From: an uncultured Helicobacter sp.
GTDB lineage: Bacteria > Campylobacterota > Campylobacteria > Campylobacterales > Helicobacteraceae
NCBI GenBank assembly: GCA_944325775.1
Contig: CALVBL010000022.1
Coordinates: 1-22,056, forward strand
Direction of reading: 5' to 3'
DNA length: 22,056 bases
Below the pieces are notes generated by a model. That model saw only the letters and a program-made list of their open reading frames with translations. It ran no database searches and had not been told where the DNA came from. Each line of letters starts with the position of its first letter. The stretch's first letter is position 1. Positions 1 to 6,779 of the stretch are shown in pieces. The position numbers were made by a program, and so were the translations under genes.

Positions 1-42
1 GCCACCAAGGACGCGCTTACAGCGATGATAAATGAAGTGTAA
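1..42 (+). CDS. 3' end of an unidentified protein gene (partial)
   Basis: The first frame is open from the window edge to a TAA at 40-42 and encodes a short tail ending in A-M-I-N-E-V. The peptide looks like an ordinary soluble C-terminus, and the next gene on this strand starts far downstream, so this is probably the end of a plus-strand gene convergent with the copper genes. Fourteen codons are too few to name a family. It could also be chance, since an open run of this length is unremarkable. Confidence 0.35.
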   Translation, partial: ATKDALTAMINEV

Positions 43-61
43 TGCCCCTTGATATAGGGCA
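43..61 (+). terminator. weak hairpin after the partial gene
   Basis: TGCCC at 43-47 can pair with GGGCA at 57-61 around a 9-nt loop, directly after the TAA of the partial gene. On the plus strand it is followed by A residues rather than T, so it is not a classical intrinsic terminator. It lies between convergent genes, and that position is the main support. Confidence 0.22.
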
Positions 62-95
62 AAAAGCGTCTAAAAAATTGGATAAGAACTTTCAC

Positions 96-296
96 TTACA
101 GCTCAAACCCAGCGTCCAAAATAGCTTCAGAAATTTGCTCCTGTGTGGCTGGCGCACTAAAATCCACTTGCACACTTTTTGCAGAGAGATCCACTTGCAC
201 GCGCTCTACACCATCGATTTCTCCGATAAACTTCTCAAGCTTATCGACACAGCCCTGACATCTCATACCACCCACATTCCTAAATGTAGCTTCCAT
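96..296 (-). CDS. copP: copper chaperone, CopP/CopZ-like heavy-metal-associated (HMA) protein
   Basis: This 66-residue protein is a single HMA (ferredoxin-like, beta-alpha-beta-beta-alpha-beta) domain. The metal site is the M-R-C-Q-G-C motif at residues 11-16, with Cys13 and Cys16 as copper ligands. The length matches stand-alone Atx1/CopZ proteins, with no signal peptide or membrane segment, so it should be cytosolic and pass Cu(I) to the ATPase. It starts with ATG 15 bases after the copA stop, behind an AAGGAG-type ribosome site, so the two genes are almost certainly co-transcribed. H. pylori has the same copA-copP order. The family and metal-site call is firm; copper rather than another soft metal is inferred from the neighbour. 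Confidence 0.9.
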   Translation of the reverse strand: MEATFRNVGGMRCQGCVDKLEKFIGEIDGVERVQVDLSAKSVQVDFSAPATQEQISEAILDAGFEL

Positions 297-311
297 TGTT
301 TGCTCCTTAAT

Positions 312-2567
312 TTACAGAATCTTAAACCTCCTCAACCGCGATGAATTGAGCACGACACTAATAGAACTAAAACTCATAGCTAGTGCGCAAAACATCGGAT
401 CTAAGAAGATTCCAAAGCCTCCCAGTGCCCCACAGGCGATAGGGATAAAAACGATATTATACCCAAAAGCCCAAAATAAATTTCCTTTTATATTCGCAAT
501 TGTCGCCTTGCTTAGATTATAGGCATTTAAAATCGCCTTGGCATTATGGTTATAAATGATGATATCCGCGCAATTTTGTGCGACATCATTCCCACTTGCA
601 TACGCCATACTCACATCCGCACTCTTGAGCGCTGCAGCGTCATTGACCCCATCACCCACCATCAGAATCTGTGCCTTGGGATCCTCTGCCTTAGTGCGTG
701 TGATAAAATCCAGCTTGTCCTTAGGTTTCGCCTGCGCGATCACCTCATCAATCCCTAAAATCTCCGCGCTCACCCTCGCGCTCTCTTTGGTATCACCACT
801 AAGCATTGTAAGATGGAGGTTTTGATCGCGCAAGGATTGTAGCGTGGGGACTATCTCGGGGCGCAGCAAATCGCGCAAGTACAATACACCAATAATCTCC
901 TCTGAATCCGCCAAATACACCGCAAGCTTAGAATCTATAGAATCCAAGTCCATAGATTCAGATGTATGCGCACAAAATGGATTACTAATGTGGGGATTAT
1001 GGAGTTTAATACACTCAAGATTGCCTAGGACATAGGTTTTGCCCTCTATCTCGCCTTTAATCCCAAACCCAGCGATAGATTCAAAGTTTTGCACAGGCTT
1101 TAGCTCCGCTTTATGCATGGCGGCGTAGGTGCTAAGGGCTTGGGCGATGATATGCGCGCTATTAGATTCTAAAGAACGCACGATAGAGAGGAACTCCTGT
1201 TCTCCTATCTTACTCCTTGTCTCAAAAACCTCCAGCCCATTAGAGAGTGTGCCAGTCTTGTCAAACACGATATGCGTGGTTTTACTAAGAGATTCTAAAC
1301 AGCTCGCGGTTTTAAAAAACACGCCCATCTTAGCTGCCTTTGCCTTAGCATGCAAAAACGCCATAGGTGTGGCAAGCCCAAGTGCGCAAGGGCAGGAAAT
1401 CACAAGCGTGGCGATAAATACATCAAGCCCAAAGCCAAAATCACGCATAATCCACCAAAACACCCCCGCAACAAGTGCGATAGTGATCACAACCGGCACG
1501 AAGATCCCAGCGATTTTATCGGCTAGGATTCCGATTGGGGCTTTAGATTCTGTAGCATTCGCAATGAGGGTGAAGATCTGACTTAGCATCGTCTGACTAC
1601 CCACCTGTGTAGCTTGTAGCAACAGCACGCCCTCTAAGTTGATAGAGCCTGATGAGAGAGAATCGCCCGCTTTTTTGAGCACGGGGATACTCTCACCATT
1701 GATACTGCTCTCATCTACACTACTATATCCTTCAATCACGACTCCATCGACAAGCACCATATCGCCGGGCAGGATTTTTATCACATCATCTTTTTGCACT
1801 TCTTGGGCTAGAGTCTCTACCCACTCGCCATTTTGCGCGCGTTTTAGCACCTTTTTTTGGTTGATTTCAAGCAGGAAGTTCGCACTTTGTTTGGCGTCCT
1901 CTTTGGAGACATTTTCGATATATTTGCCAACCATTACAAAGCACAAAATCACACTCACGCTCTCAAAATACAAATGCGTGTGCGTGTGAGAGCTAAAAAT
2001 ATCCACCATTCCCTTTAGGCTATACAAAAATGCCGCACTCGTGCCAATAGCGATGAGTGAATCCATCGTGGGATTTCGCGCGATGAGGGCTTTGAAACCT
2101 TTAAAATAAAAACTCCTCCCCATATGCATTACCACCAATGTGCTAAAAAGCATAATCACTGAATCTGCCTGCAGCGAGATAAGCGCATGGGGTTTAAAGA
2201 ACCCAAACATCGCATTGAACGCAAATACAAGCGTGATGAGCGTGAAAATAATCGCGAATATTAGGCGTCGTTTGGGTGGCAGAATCTTAGCATCAAGAGC
2301 ATTGAAGCGCGCAAAAATATTGCTAGATTCTACATTGCTCTCTTGGGCTTTGGGTGGAAGCATACTAGGTGTGTAACCGAGCTTAGCGATGAAAGCAAAA
2401 ACCTCCTCTAGGCTGGTGAGATTCTCATCATAAGTAATATGCGCCTTTTGACTGATGAGATTGACCTGTATGTCTTTGCAATAGGGTTTGCGCGAGAGTG
2501 ATCGCTCTATGCCACTGCTGCATGCCGAGCAGCTCATACCATCGATGTAGAAACTTGCTTCTTTCAT
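312..2567 (-). CDS. copA: copper-exporting P1B-type ATPase
   Basis: This 751-residue inner-membrane pump should export Cu(I) to the periplasm using ATP. In order it shows one N-terminal HMA domain with M-S-C-S-A-C (Cys13, Cys16), a first membrane block from about residue 100, the actuator domain, the C-P-C transport motif at 392-394 (I-S-C-P-C-A-L-G), the phosphorylation motif D-K-T-G-T with Asp436, and the hinge motif G-D-G-V-N-D-A-A near the C-terminus. CPC rather than SPC or CPH places it in the Cu(I)/Ag(I) subgroup. The actuator loop reads N-G-E-S where most members have T-G-E-S. The nucleotide-binding domain carries a Ser/Asp-rich stretch encoded by a cluster of AGAWTCT repeats at 904-960. 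ATG follows a GGAGG site, and copP lies immediately downstream. Silver export cannot be excluded. Confidence 0.96.
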   Translation of the reverse strand: MKEASFYIDGMSCSACSSGIERSLSRKPYCKDIQVNLISQKAHITYDENLTSLEEVFAFIAKLGYTPSMLPPKAQESNVESSNIFARFNALDAKILPPKRRLIFAIIFTLITLVFAFNAMFGFFKPHALISLQADSVIMLFSTLVVMHMGRSFYFKGFKALIARNPTMDSLIAIGTSAAFLYSLKGMVDIFSSHTHTHLYFESVSVILCFVMVGKYIENVSKEDAKQSANFLLEINQKKVLKRAQNGEWVETLAQEVQKDDVIKILPGDMVLVDGVVIEGYSSVDESSINGESIPVLKKAGDSLSSGSINLEGVLLLQATQVGSQTMLSQIFTLIANATESKAPIGILADKIAGIFVPVVITIALVAGVFWWIMRDFGFGLDVFIATLVISCPCALGLATPMAFLHAKAKAAKMGVFFKTASCLESLSKTTHIVFDKTGTLSNGLEVFETRSKIGEQEFLSIVRSLESNSAHIIAQALSTYAAMHKAELKPVQNFESIAGFGIKGEIEGKTYVLGNLECIKLHNPHISNPFCAHTSESMDLDSIDSKLAVYLADSEEIIGVLYLRDLLRPEIVPTLQSLRDQNLHLTMLSGDTKESARVSAEILGIDEVIAQAKPKDKLDFITRTKAEDPKAQILMVGDGVNDAAALKSADVSMAYASGNDVAQNCADIIIYNHNAKAILNAYNLSKATIANIKGNLFWAFGYNIVFIPIACGALGGFGIFLDPMFCALAMSFSSISVVLNSSRLRRFKIL
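904..960. repeat. AGAWTCT-motif cluster inside copA
   Basis: Four GAWTC cores fall within 57 bases: GAATCC at 904, AGAATCT at 930, AGAATCC at 939 and AGATTCA at 954. GAATCTAT at 931-938 and ATAGATTC at 952-959 form a perfect 8-bp inverted repeat around a 13-nt spacer. On the coding strand it yields a Ser/Asp-rich segment of the CopA nucleotide-binding domain that looks like a lineage-specific insert. Confidence 0.55.
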
Positions 2568-2607
2568 GAAGACCTCCGAAGCTGAATGCCTTAACGCTAG
2601 AATCTAA

Positions 2608-2637
2608 ACTATATCCATCAAAAATATAATATCTCAA
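2608..2637 (-). promoter_or_regulatory. candidate sigma70 promoter for copA-copP
   Basis: On the minus strand TTGAGA (2637-2632) and TATAGT (2613-2608) are separated by 18 bases, 41 bases before the copA ATG. Each is close to the -35/-10 consensus. I see no clear CueR-type dyad in the spacer, so copper control, if any, would use another regulator. One AGAATCT copy sits just downstream of the -10. Confidence 0.42.
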
Positions 2638-2687
2638 AGTAAATAGCATGTAAGCGCACTCATCACAAAGAATCTTAATGTGGATTT

Positions 2688-2696
2688 TGCTATGAT
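2688..2696 (+). promoter_or_regulatory. candidate extended -10 promoter for the MFS gene
   Basis: TGCTATGAT at 2688-2696 is an extended -10 element (TGn plus TATGAT) 45 bases before the chosen start. The -35 region is poor, which is common in Helicobacter promoters. It diverges from the copA promoter within the same 174-base gap (2568-2741). That gap also holds three AGAATCT copies and no further gene that I can support. Confidence 0.42.
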
Positions 2697-2741
2697 AGGC
2701 GCATTTATCAAAGAATCTTAGTCCCGACACAAGGAGTGATT

Positions 2742-3920
2742 TTGCCTACAAAGCTCGAACAAAAAATGCACGCCCTCACGCACAAGCCCCTGTTTTTGGT
2801 GGCGTTGTTTGCGAGCACCTCGATGACGGTGCTAGGCAATGTCGTTATCGCCCCATCACTCCCCGCGCTCAATGAGCATTTTGCCCATATCCCTCACGCC
2901 GATGTGCTCGTGCCGCTTATCCTCACTCTGCCTTCACTCTTTGTGATGTTTTTCTCGCCCATAGCCGGCATTGCGATTGATACCTTTGGGAAAGTGCGAT
3001 TTTTGCTCCCCTCAATGGTGGTTTGGAGCATTGCAGGAGTGCTTGGATTCTGGCTTGATGATATTTATTCTCTGCTCATCTCACGCGCGATTTTTGGTAT
3101 AGCCACGGCGTTTGTGATGACCTCTGCTTCGGTGCTAGTGGCGAGCTACTACACAGGCAGCGAGCGACAAAAAATGCTCGGTGTGCAGGGCTTTGCCACT
3201 GCGGGCGGGAGCGCGGTGTTTTTGAGCCTAGCGGGGTATCTCTCCGCGCTTAGCTGGCGGTATCCGTTTTTGGTGTATTTTTTGGGCTTTGTGTTTTTTG
3301 CCTTGGCAAGTGTGTATCTCTTTGAGCCCAAAACTCCAAAGGGCGCATCACACGAGATTCATAGCGATGAGCCTTTTAGAATCTGGGCGTTTCTCCCTGT
3401 GTATTTTATGGGGTTTTTTGTGATGGTTACCTACTTTGTCTCGCCCACGCGCCTGCCGTTTTTCATCACCCAATACCTGCATGAGAGCCCCAAAATCGTG
3501 GGAATCTCTATGGCGATCTCTGCGGTGGCGTTTGGCGTGATCGCGCTTTTTTATGAGCGTATCAGAATCTACCTTAGCATTAAGCAAGTCTATATGCTCG
3601 CCCTTGCGGCGATGGGGAGCGCGTTTTTGCTATTTTTTACCTTTCACACATACTCCATCGTGCTTGTGGGACTGATTTTGCTTGGTTGTGGCGGGGGGCT
3701 AATCCTTGTCAATAACAACTCCTATCTTTTTAGCATTGCCAAACCTCATCAAAGAGGTAAGGCTATGGGGCTTATGAGCTCTTGTATGTTTTTTGGGCAA
3801 TTCGCCTCGCCACTCATCACGCAGCCATTCATACGCGCTTATGGGCTTTTGGAGCTTTTTTTGGGGCTTGGTGTAGTGATTTTTGTGCTTTTGGCAATGG
3901 TGTATTTCAGAAAAATATGA
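2742..3920 (+). CDS. major facilitator superfamily transporter, drug-efflux-like
   Basis: This hydrophobic protein of about 392 residues has roughly 12 membrane segments, typical of an MFS drug:H+ antiporter of the 12-TM class. The loop after the second segment has a motif-A-like pattern, G-I-A-I-D-T-F-G-K-V-R, and an N-terminal stretch reads N-V-V-I-A-P-S-L-P-A-L, as in Bcr/TetA/Bmr-type exporters. The start is probably TTG at 2742: an AAGGAG at 2731-2736 lies five bases before it, whereas a GTG at 2736 would sit inside that ribosome site. An ATG at 2766 is a further possibility. Substrate cannot be read from sequence. The gene diverges from copA, but a link to copper is not supported. Confidence 0.85.
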   Translation: MPTKLEQKMHALTHKPLFLVALFASTSMTVLGNVVIAPSLPALNEHFAHIPHADVLVPLILTLPSLFVMFFSPIAGIAIDTFGKVRFLLPSMVVWSIAGVLGFWLDDIYSLLISRAIFGIATAFVMTSASVLVASYYTGSERQKMLGVQGFATAGGSAVFLSLAGYLSALSWRYPFLVYFLGFVFFALASVYLFEPKTPKGASHEIHSDEPFRIWAFLPVYFMGFFVMVTYFVSPTRLPFFITQYLHESPKIVGISMAISAVAFGVIALFYERIRIYLSIKQVYMLALAAMGSAFLLFFTFHTYSIVLVGLILLGCGGGLILVNNNSYLFSIAKPHQRGKAMGLMSSCMFFGQFASPLITQPFIRAYGLLELFLGLGVVIFVLLAMVYFRKI

Positions 3921-3938
3921 GCTTAAGGGCTTTTTGGC

Positions 3939-3944
3939 TATGAT
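3939..3944 (+). promoter_or_regulatory. candidate -10 element upstream of the alanine/glycine symporter
   Basis: TATGAT at 3939-3944 lies in the 55-base gap after the MFS stop, 31 bases before the symporter ATG, with T-rich sequence upstream. It resembles the element before the MFS gene (CTATGATA in both). No good -35 is visible, so read-through from the MFS gene is equally possible. Confidence 0.33.
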
Positions 3945-3975
3945 ACAAAATCCAAAAAACAACGGAGAGTAAGAT

Positions 3976-5394
3976 ATGGACATAGATTCTATAATCGAGA
4001 TGATAAAATCCCTGCTAGAAAGCACCAATGCCTACCTAGAAACTTATATTTTGGTGTTTGCGCTTTTGACGTGTGGGGTGTATTTCACCATCCGCACGCG
4101 CGGGATTCAGTTCCGCTTTTTGCCACAGGTGTTTAAGATCTTGCGCGAAAAGTCGCACGAAGAGCATGTCTCACCATTTGGGGCATTGATGATCTCTACT
4201 GCTTCACGCGTGGGCATAGGTAATATCGTGGGTGTCGCGGTGGCGATGAGTATGGGCGGCGTGGGTGCGCTGTTTTGGATGTGGGTCACTGCATTGCTTG
4301 GCGGGGCTAGTGCATTTATAGAGAGCACACTCGCACAGGTATATAAACGCAAAGATGGCGCATATAACTACAAAGGCGGTCCCGCGTATTATATACAGAG
4401 CGCGTTGGGATCAAGGATCTTTGGGGTCGTGTTTGCCATCTCACTTATTTTGTGTTTCACCTATGGATTCAATGGTTTGCAGGCTTACACACTCACTTCT
4501 ACATTTGAGGTCTATGTCGGATCAGATTCATTCCAAAATGGCTACTTTAGAATCTTCCTTGGTATCCTGCTTGCGGTGCTTGTGATAGGGCTTTTTTATG
4601 GCAAAAACAAATCTTCGGCATTCATCACCTCGATCCTCGTGCCTATTATGGCGATTGGGTATTTTGGCGTGGCGGCTGTGGTGATTATCAGCCATTTTGA
4701 TCAGCTCCCTCGTGTGTTTGCCCATGTGCTTGAGCAAGCCTTTGATTTTGAGGCAATATTTGGGGGATTTGCCGGTAGTGCGATGGTGATAGGCATTAAA
4801 CGTGGGTTGTTTTCTAACGAAGCGGGTATGGGCTCTGCGCCAAATGCCGCTGCTGCCGCACACACCACGCACCCCGCTAAGCAAGGTATGGTGCAGACAC
4901 TCTCTGTGTTTATTGATACGATTATTATCTGCACCGCTACTGCTCTGATGGTACTCTGCTCGCAGGAAAATCTCAAAGACTTACAGGGTATGGCAATTAT
5001 GCAAAAAGTGATGCAAGGGTATTTTGGGGAGTTTGGACTACATTTTGTGAGTATCGCTGTGGTACTCTTTGCCTTCACTTCGCTTATTGGGAACTTTTTC
5101 TACGCACAGATGAATTTTAAATTTATCACAGAAAATAAAATTGCGCTCAATATCTTTCGTGCAAGTGCGGTGGTGATGGTGTTTGTCGGCACACAGATAG
5201 ACTTCAAGCTCGCATGGGATTTGGCAGATTTCTTTATGGGGCTTATGGCTCTCATCAATATCGTGGCGATCTTGCTGCTTGGCAATATCGCCCTGCGTGT
5301 GCTCAAAGACTACGAAAAACAACGCAAAGAGGGCAAAGACCCGCATTTCAAAGCCGCTGATGTAGGGATCACTAACACAGAGTGCTGGAAGTAG
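3976..5394 (+). CDS. alanine/glycine:cation symporter (AGCS family)
   Basis: This 472-residue inner-membrane protein belongs to the AGCS family (AlsT/DagA), which imports alanine or glycine with Na+ or H+. It has about ten membrane segments. The family signature is clear: R-G-L-F-S-N-E-A-G-M-G-S-A-P followed by an Ala-rich run, and earlier G-G-V-G-A-L-F-W-M-W-V near residues 92-102. Length is normal for the family. ATG follows a GGAG site, and the stop at 5394 is two bases before gpsA, suggesting co-transcription. H. pylori has a homologue annotated as a D-alanine/glycine permease; here the stereochemistry of the substrate and the coupling ion are inferred from the family only. Confidence 0.93.
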   Translation: MDIDSIIEMIKSLLESTNAYLETYILVFALLTCGVYFTIRTRGIQFRFLPQVFKILREKSHEEHVSPFGALMISTASRVGIGNIVGVAVAMSMGGVGALFWMWVTALLGGASAFIESTLAQVYKRKDGAYNYKGGPAYYIQSALGSRIFGVVFAISLILCFTYGFNGLQAYTLTSTFEVYVGSDSFQNGYFRIFLGILLAVLVIGLFYGKNKSSAFITSILVPIMAIGYFGVAAVVIISHFDQLPRVFAHVLEQAFDFEAIFGGFAGSAMVIGIKRGLFSNEAGMGSAPNAAAAAHTTHPAKQGMVQTLSVFIDTIIICTATALMVLCSQENLKDLQGMAIMQKVMQGYFGEFGLHFVSIAVVLFAFTSLIGNFFYAQMNFKFITENKIALNIFRASAVVMVFVGTQIDFKLAWDLADFFMGLMALINIVAILLLGNIALRVLKDYEKQRKEGKDPHFKAADVGITNTECWK

Positions 5395-5396
5395 CT

Positions 5397-6299
5397 ATGG
5401 CACGCGTGAGTGTATTTGGCGGTGGAGCGTGGGGGAGAGCTCTAGCCTTTGGACTATCACAAAAAAACGAAGTATGTATCGTCTCTAGGCGTGATCTCAC
5501 GAACTCCCTCACACCAAATATCAAACAAGTAGAGCTAGAGGAGGCGCTAAAGAGCGAGTATTTCGTGATAGCTATCGCGACAAATGCGCTCAGAAGCTGG
5601 CTAGAGAGTGTAAATCTCCCCAAAGAATGCAAAATCCTTGCGGCTTCTAAGGGCATAGAAACAGAACATAATGCCTTTGTAAGCGATATTTATGAGCATT
5701 TCACTTCGCAAAAAAATGTCGCATATCTCTGCGGTCCTAGTTTCGCCTCTGAAGTCTTGCAATCACTGCCCTGTGCACTTGTGATCCACACACGAAATCT
5801 CGCACTTGCTAGGGAGTTTGGCGCGCTTATGCCGAACTTTATCAAAACCTATGAAAGCCCCGATGTGATAGGTGGTGAGATCGCTGGAGCGTATAAAAAT
5901 GTCATCGCCATTGCTGCAGGGATCTGTGATGGTCTAAATCTGGGGGCAAATGCCAAGGCTTCATTACTAGCACGCGGACTTGTAGAGATGAATCGCTTTG
6001 GAGAGCACTTTGGTGCGAAAATGGAAACTTTTTTGGGGCTTTCGGGTGCTGGTGATTTGTTTTTGACTTCAAACTCCACGATGTCACGCAATTACCGCGT
6101 GGGGCTTGGACTGGCTCAAGGCAAAAGTATGCAGGAGATTCTGTGTGAGCTAGGTGAAGTGGCTGAAGGTGTGCGGACCTCACAGGCTATCACACAAATG
6201 GGAACAAAAGAGCGTATTTATGTGCCCATTGCCAACGAAGTATGCGCAATCATCAATGGCAAAAATATCAAAGAAAGCCTTGACACACTTATGAAATAA
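5397..6299 (+). CDS. gpsA: NAD(P)-dependent glycerol-3-phosphate dehydrogenase
   Basis: It reduces dihydroxyacetone phosphate to sn-glycerol-3-phosphate, the backbone precursor of phospholipids, in the cytosol. The protein of 300 residues opens with the dinucleotide-binding loop G-G-G-A-W-G-R-A-L (residues 8-16). It carries C-G-P-S-F-A-S-E-V in the middle and A-Y-K-N-V-I-A-I-A-A-G with the probable catalytic Lys167, then G-L-S-G-A-G-D-L. I chose ATG 5397 over an in-frame GTG at 5382: GGAA lies six bases before the ATG, the family starts here, and GTG would overlap the symporter end. It is slightly short for the family but complete. It ends 80 bases before the convergent hup gene and is nearly free of the AGAWTCT motif. 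Confidence 0.96.
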   Translation: MARVSVFGGGAWGRALAFGLSQKNEVCIVSRRDLTNSLTPNIKQVELEEALKSEYFVIAIATNALRSWLESVNLPKECKILAASKGIETEHNAFVSDIYEHFTSQKNVAYLCGPSFASEVLQSLPCALVIHTRNLALAREFGALMPNFIKTYESPDVIGGEIAGAYKNVIAIAAGICDGLNLGANAKASLLARGLVEMNRFGEHFGAKMETFLGLSGAGDLFLTSNSTMSRNYRVGLGLAQGKSMQEILCELGEVAEGVRTSQAITQMGTKERIYVPIANEVCAIINGKNIKESLDTLMK

Positions 6300-6349
6300 A
6301 AACCAAGAAGAAGATTTAAAAATTATGGAAGAAGAATAGAATAAATCTC

Positions 6350-6369
6350 TCTAGGGGGATCCCCCTAGA
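6350..6369. terminator. perfect 20-bp palindrome between convergent gpsA and hup
   Basis: The 20 bases from T6350 to A6369 are an exact palindrome centred on GATC, with five G followed by five C across the centre. As RNA it would fold into a strong G/C-rich hairpin on either strand, apart from the few central bases that must form the loop. It lies between the gpsA and hup stops, where a shared bidirectional terminator is expected. Neither side has a strong T tract, so efficiency is uncertain, and it might instead be a protein-binding dyad. Confidence 0.5.
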
Positions 6370-6378
6370 AAAGTGAGC

Positions 6379-6660
6379 TTACTTCTTGCTCACTAGGTCT
6401 TTCAAACCTTTACCAGGTCTGAATTTAGGCACTCTCTTTTCTTTAGTAGTGTAAGTTTTGTTAGTTCCTGGAACTTTACCACTTTTAGCCTTTTGGATAG
6501 CAGTTTCAAATTTACCAAAACCAACTAGCTCAACACTTTCTTTTTTAGCAAGTGCTTTTTCTACCGCCTCTGTGAAAGCATTTACCGCTCTTTCAGCGTC
6601 TTTTTTGGTCTCAAACTTACCTGCAGTCTTGACAAGATCTACGAAGCTAGCCTTATTCAT
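6379..6660 (-). CDS. hup: HU family DNA-binding protein
   Basis: This 93-residue basic histone-like protein bends and compacts DNA as a dimer. It shows the HU pattern throughout: an N-terminal M-N-K-A-S-F-V-D-L-V helix, A-V-E-K-A-L, the beta-saddle start V-E-L-V-G-F-G-K-F-E, and R-V-P-K-F-R-P-G-K-G-L-K-D at the C-terminus. The DNA-intercalating arm has the usual conserved proline, in G-K-V-P-G-T-N. Lysine-rich composition and length fit HU better than IHF. An AAGGGG ribosome site precedes ATG, and a near-consensus promoter lies 38 bases upstream, consistent with strong constitutive expression. It is free of the AGAWTCT repeat, as expected for a constrained, highly expressed gene. It stands alone, convergent with gpsA. 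Confidence 0.96.
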   Translation of the reverse strand: MNKASFVDLVKTAGKFETKKDAERAVNAFTEAVEKALAKKESVELVGFGKFETAIQKAKSGKVPGTNKTYTTKEKRVPKFRPGKGLKDLVSKK

Positions 6661-6697
6661 GATGAACCCCTTTTAGTGAAATTTAAAAGACACGCAT

Positions 6698-6725
6698 ATT
6701 GTAGCAAGATTTGCGCAAAAGTCAA
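6698..6725 (-). promoter_or_regulatory. sigma70 promoter of hup
   Basis: On the minus strand TTGACT (6725-6720) and TACAAT (6703-6698) are 16 bases apart, each one mismatch from the consensus hexamer. The -10 ends 37 bases before the hup ATG, leaving a short leader with an AAGGGG ribosome site. This is the best-matching promoter in the window. Confidence 0.75.
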
Positions 6726-6745
6726 GGATTTCACGCATTTTTGGC

Positions 6746-6763
6746 AATTTTTCTGCAAAAATT
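6746..6763 (-). terminator. A/T hairpin after the pse operon, possible weak terminator
   Basis: AATTTTT (6746-6752) and AAAAATT (6757-6763) form a 7-bp stem with a 4-nt loop, just downstream of the pseHI stop and upstream of the hup promoter. The stem contains no G/C pair, so termination would be weak. Read-through into hup from the pse operon is possible. Confidence 0.25.
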
Positions 6764-6779
6764 TTCGCACAATGCGTAT

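Noticed and set aside
2428..2730. Minus-strand 100-residue frame over the copA start and promoter region
   Set aside because: It overlaps the start of copA in another frame on the same strand, covers the divergent promoters, and has no recognisable domain.
2736..2741. GTG 2736 as start of the MFS gene
   Set aside because: The G of this codon is the last base of the AAGGAG ribosome site, leaving no spacing. TTG 2742 has the normal five-base spacing.
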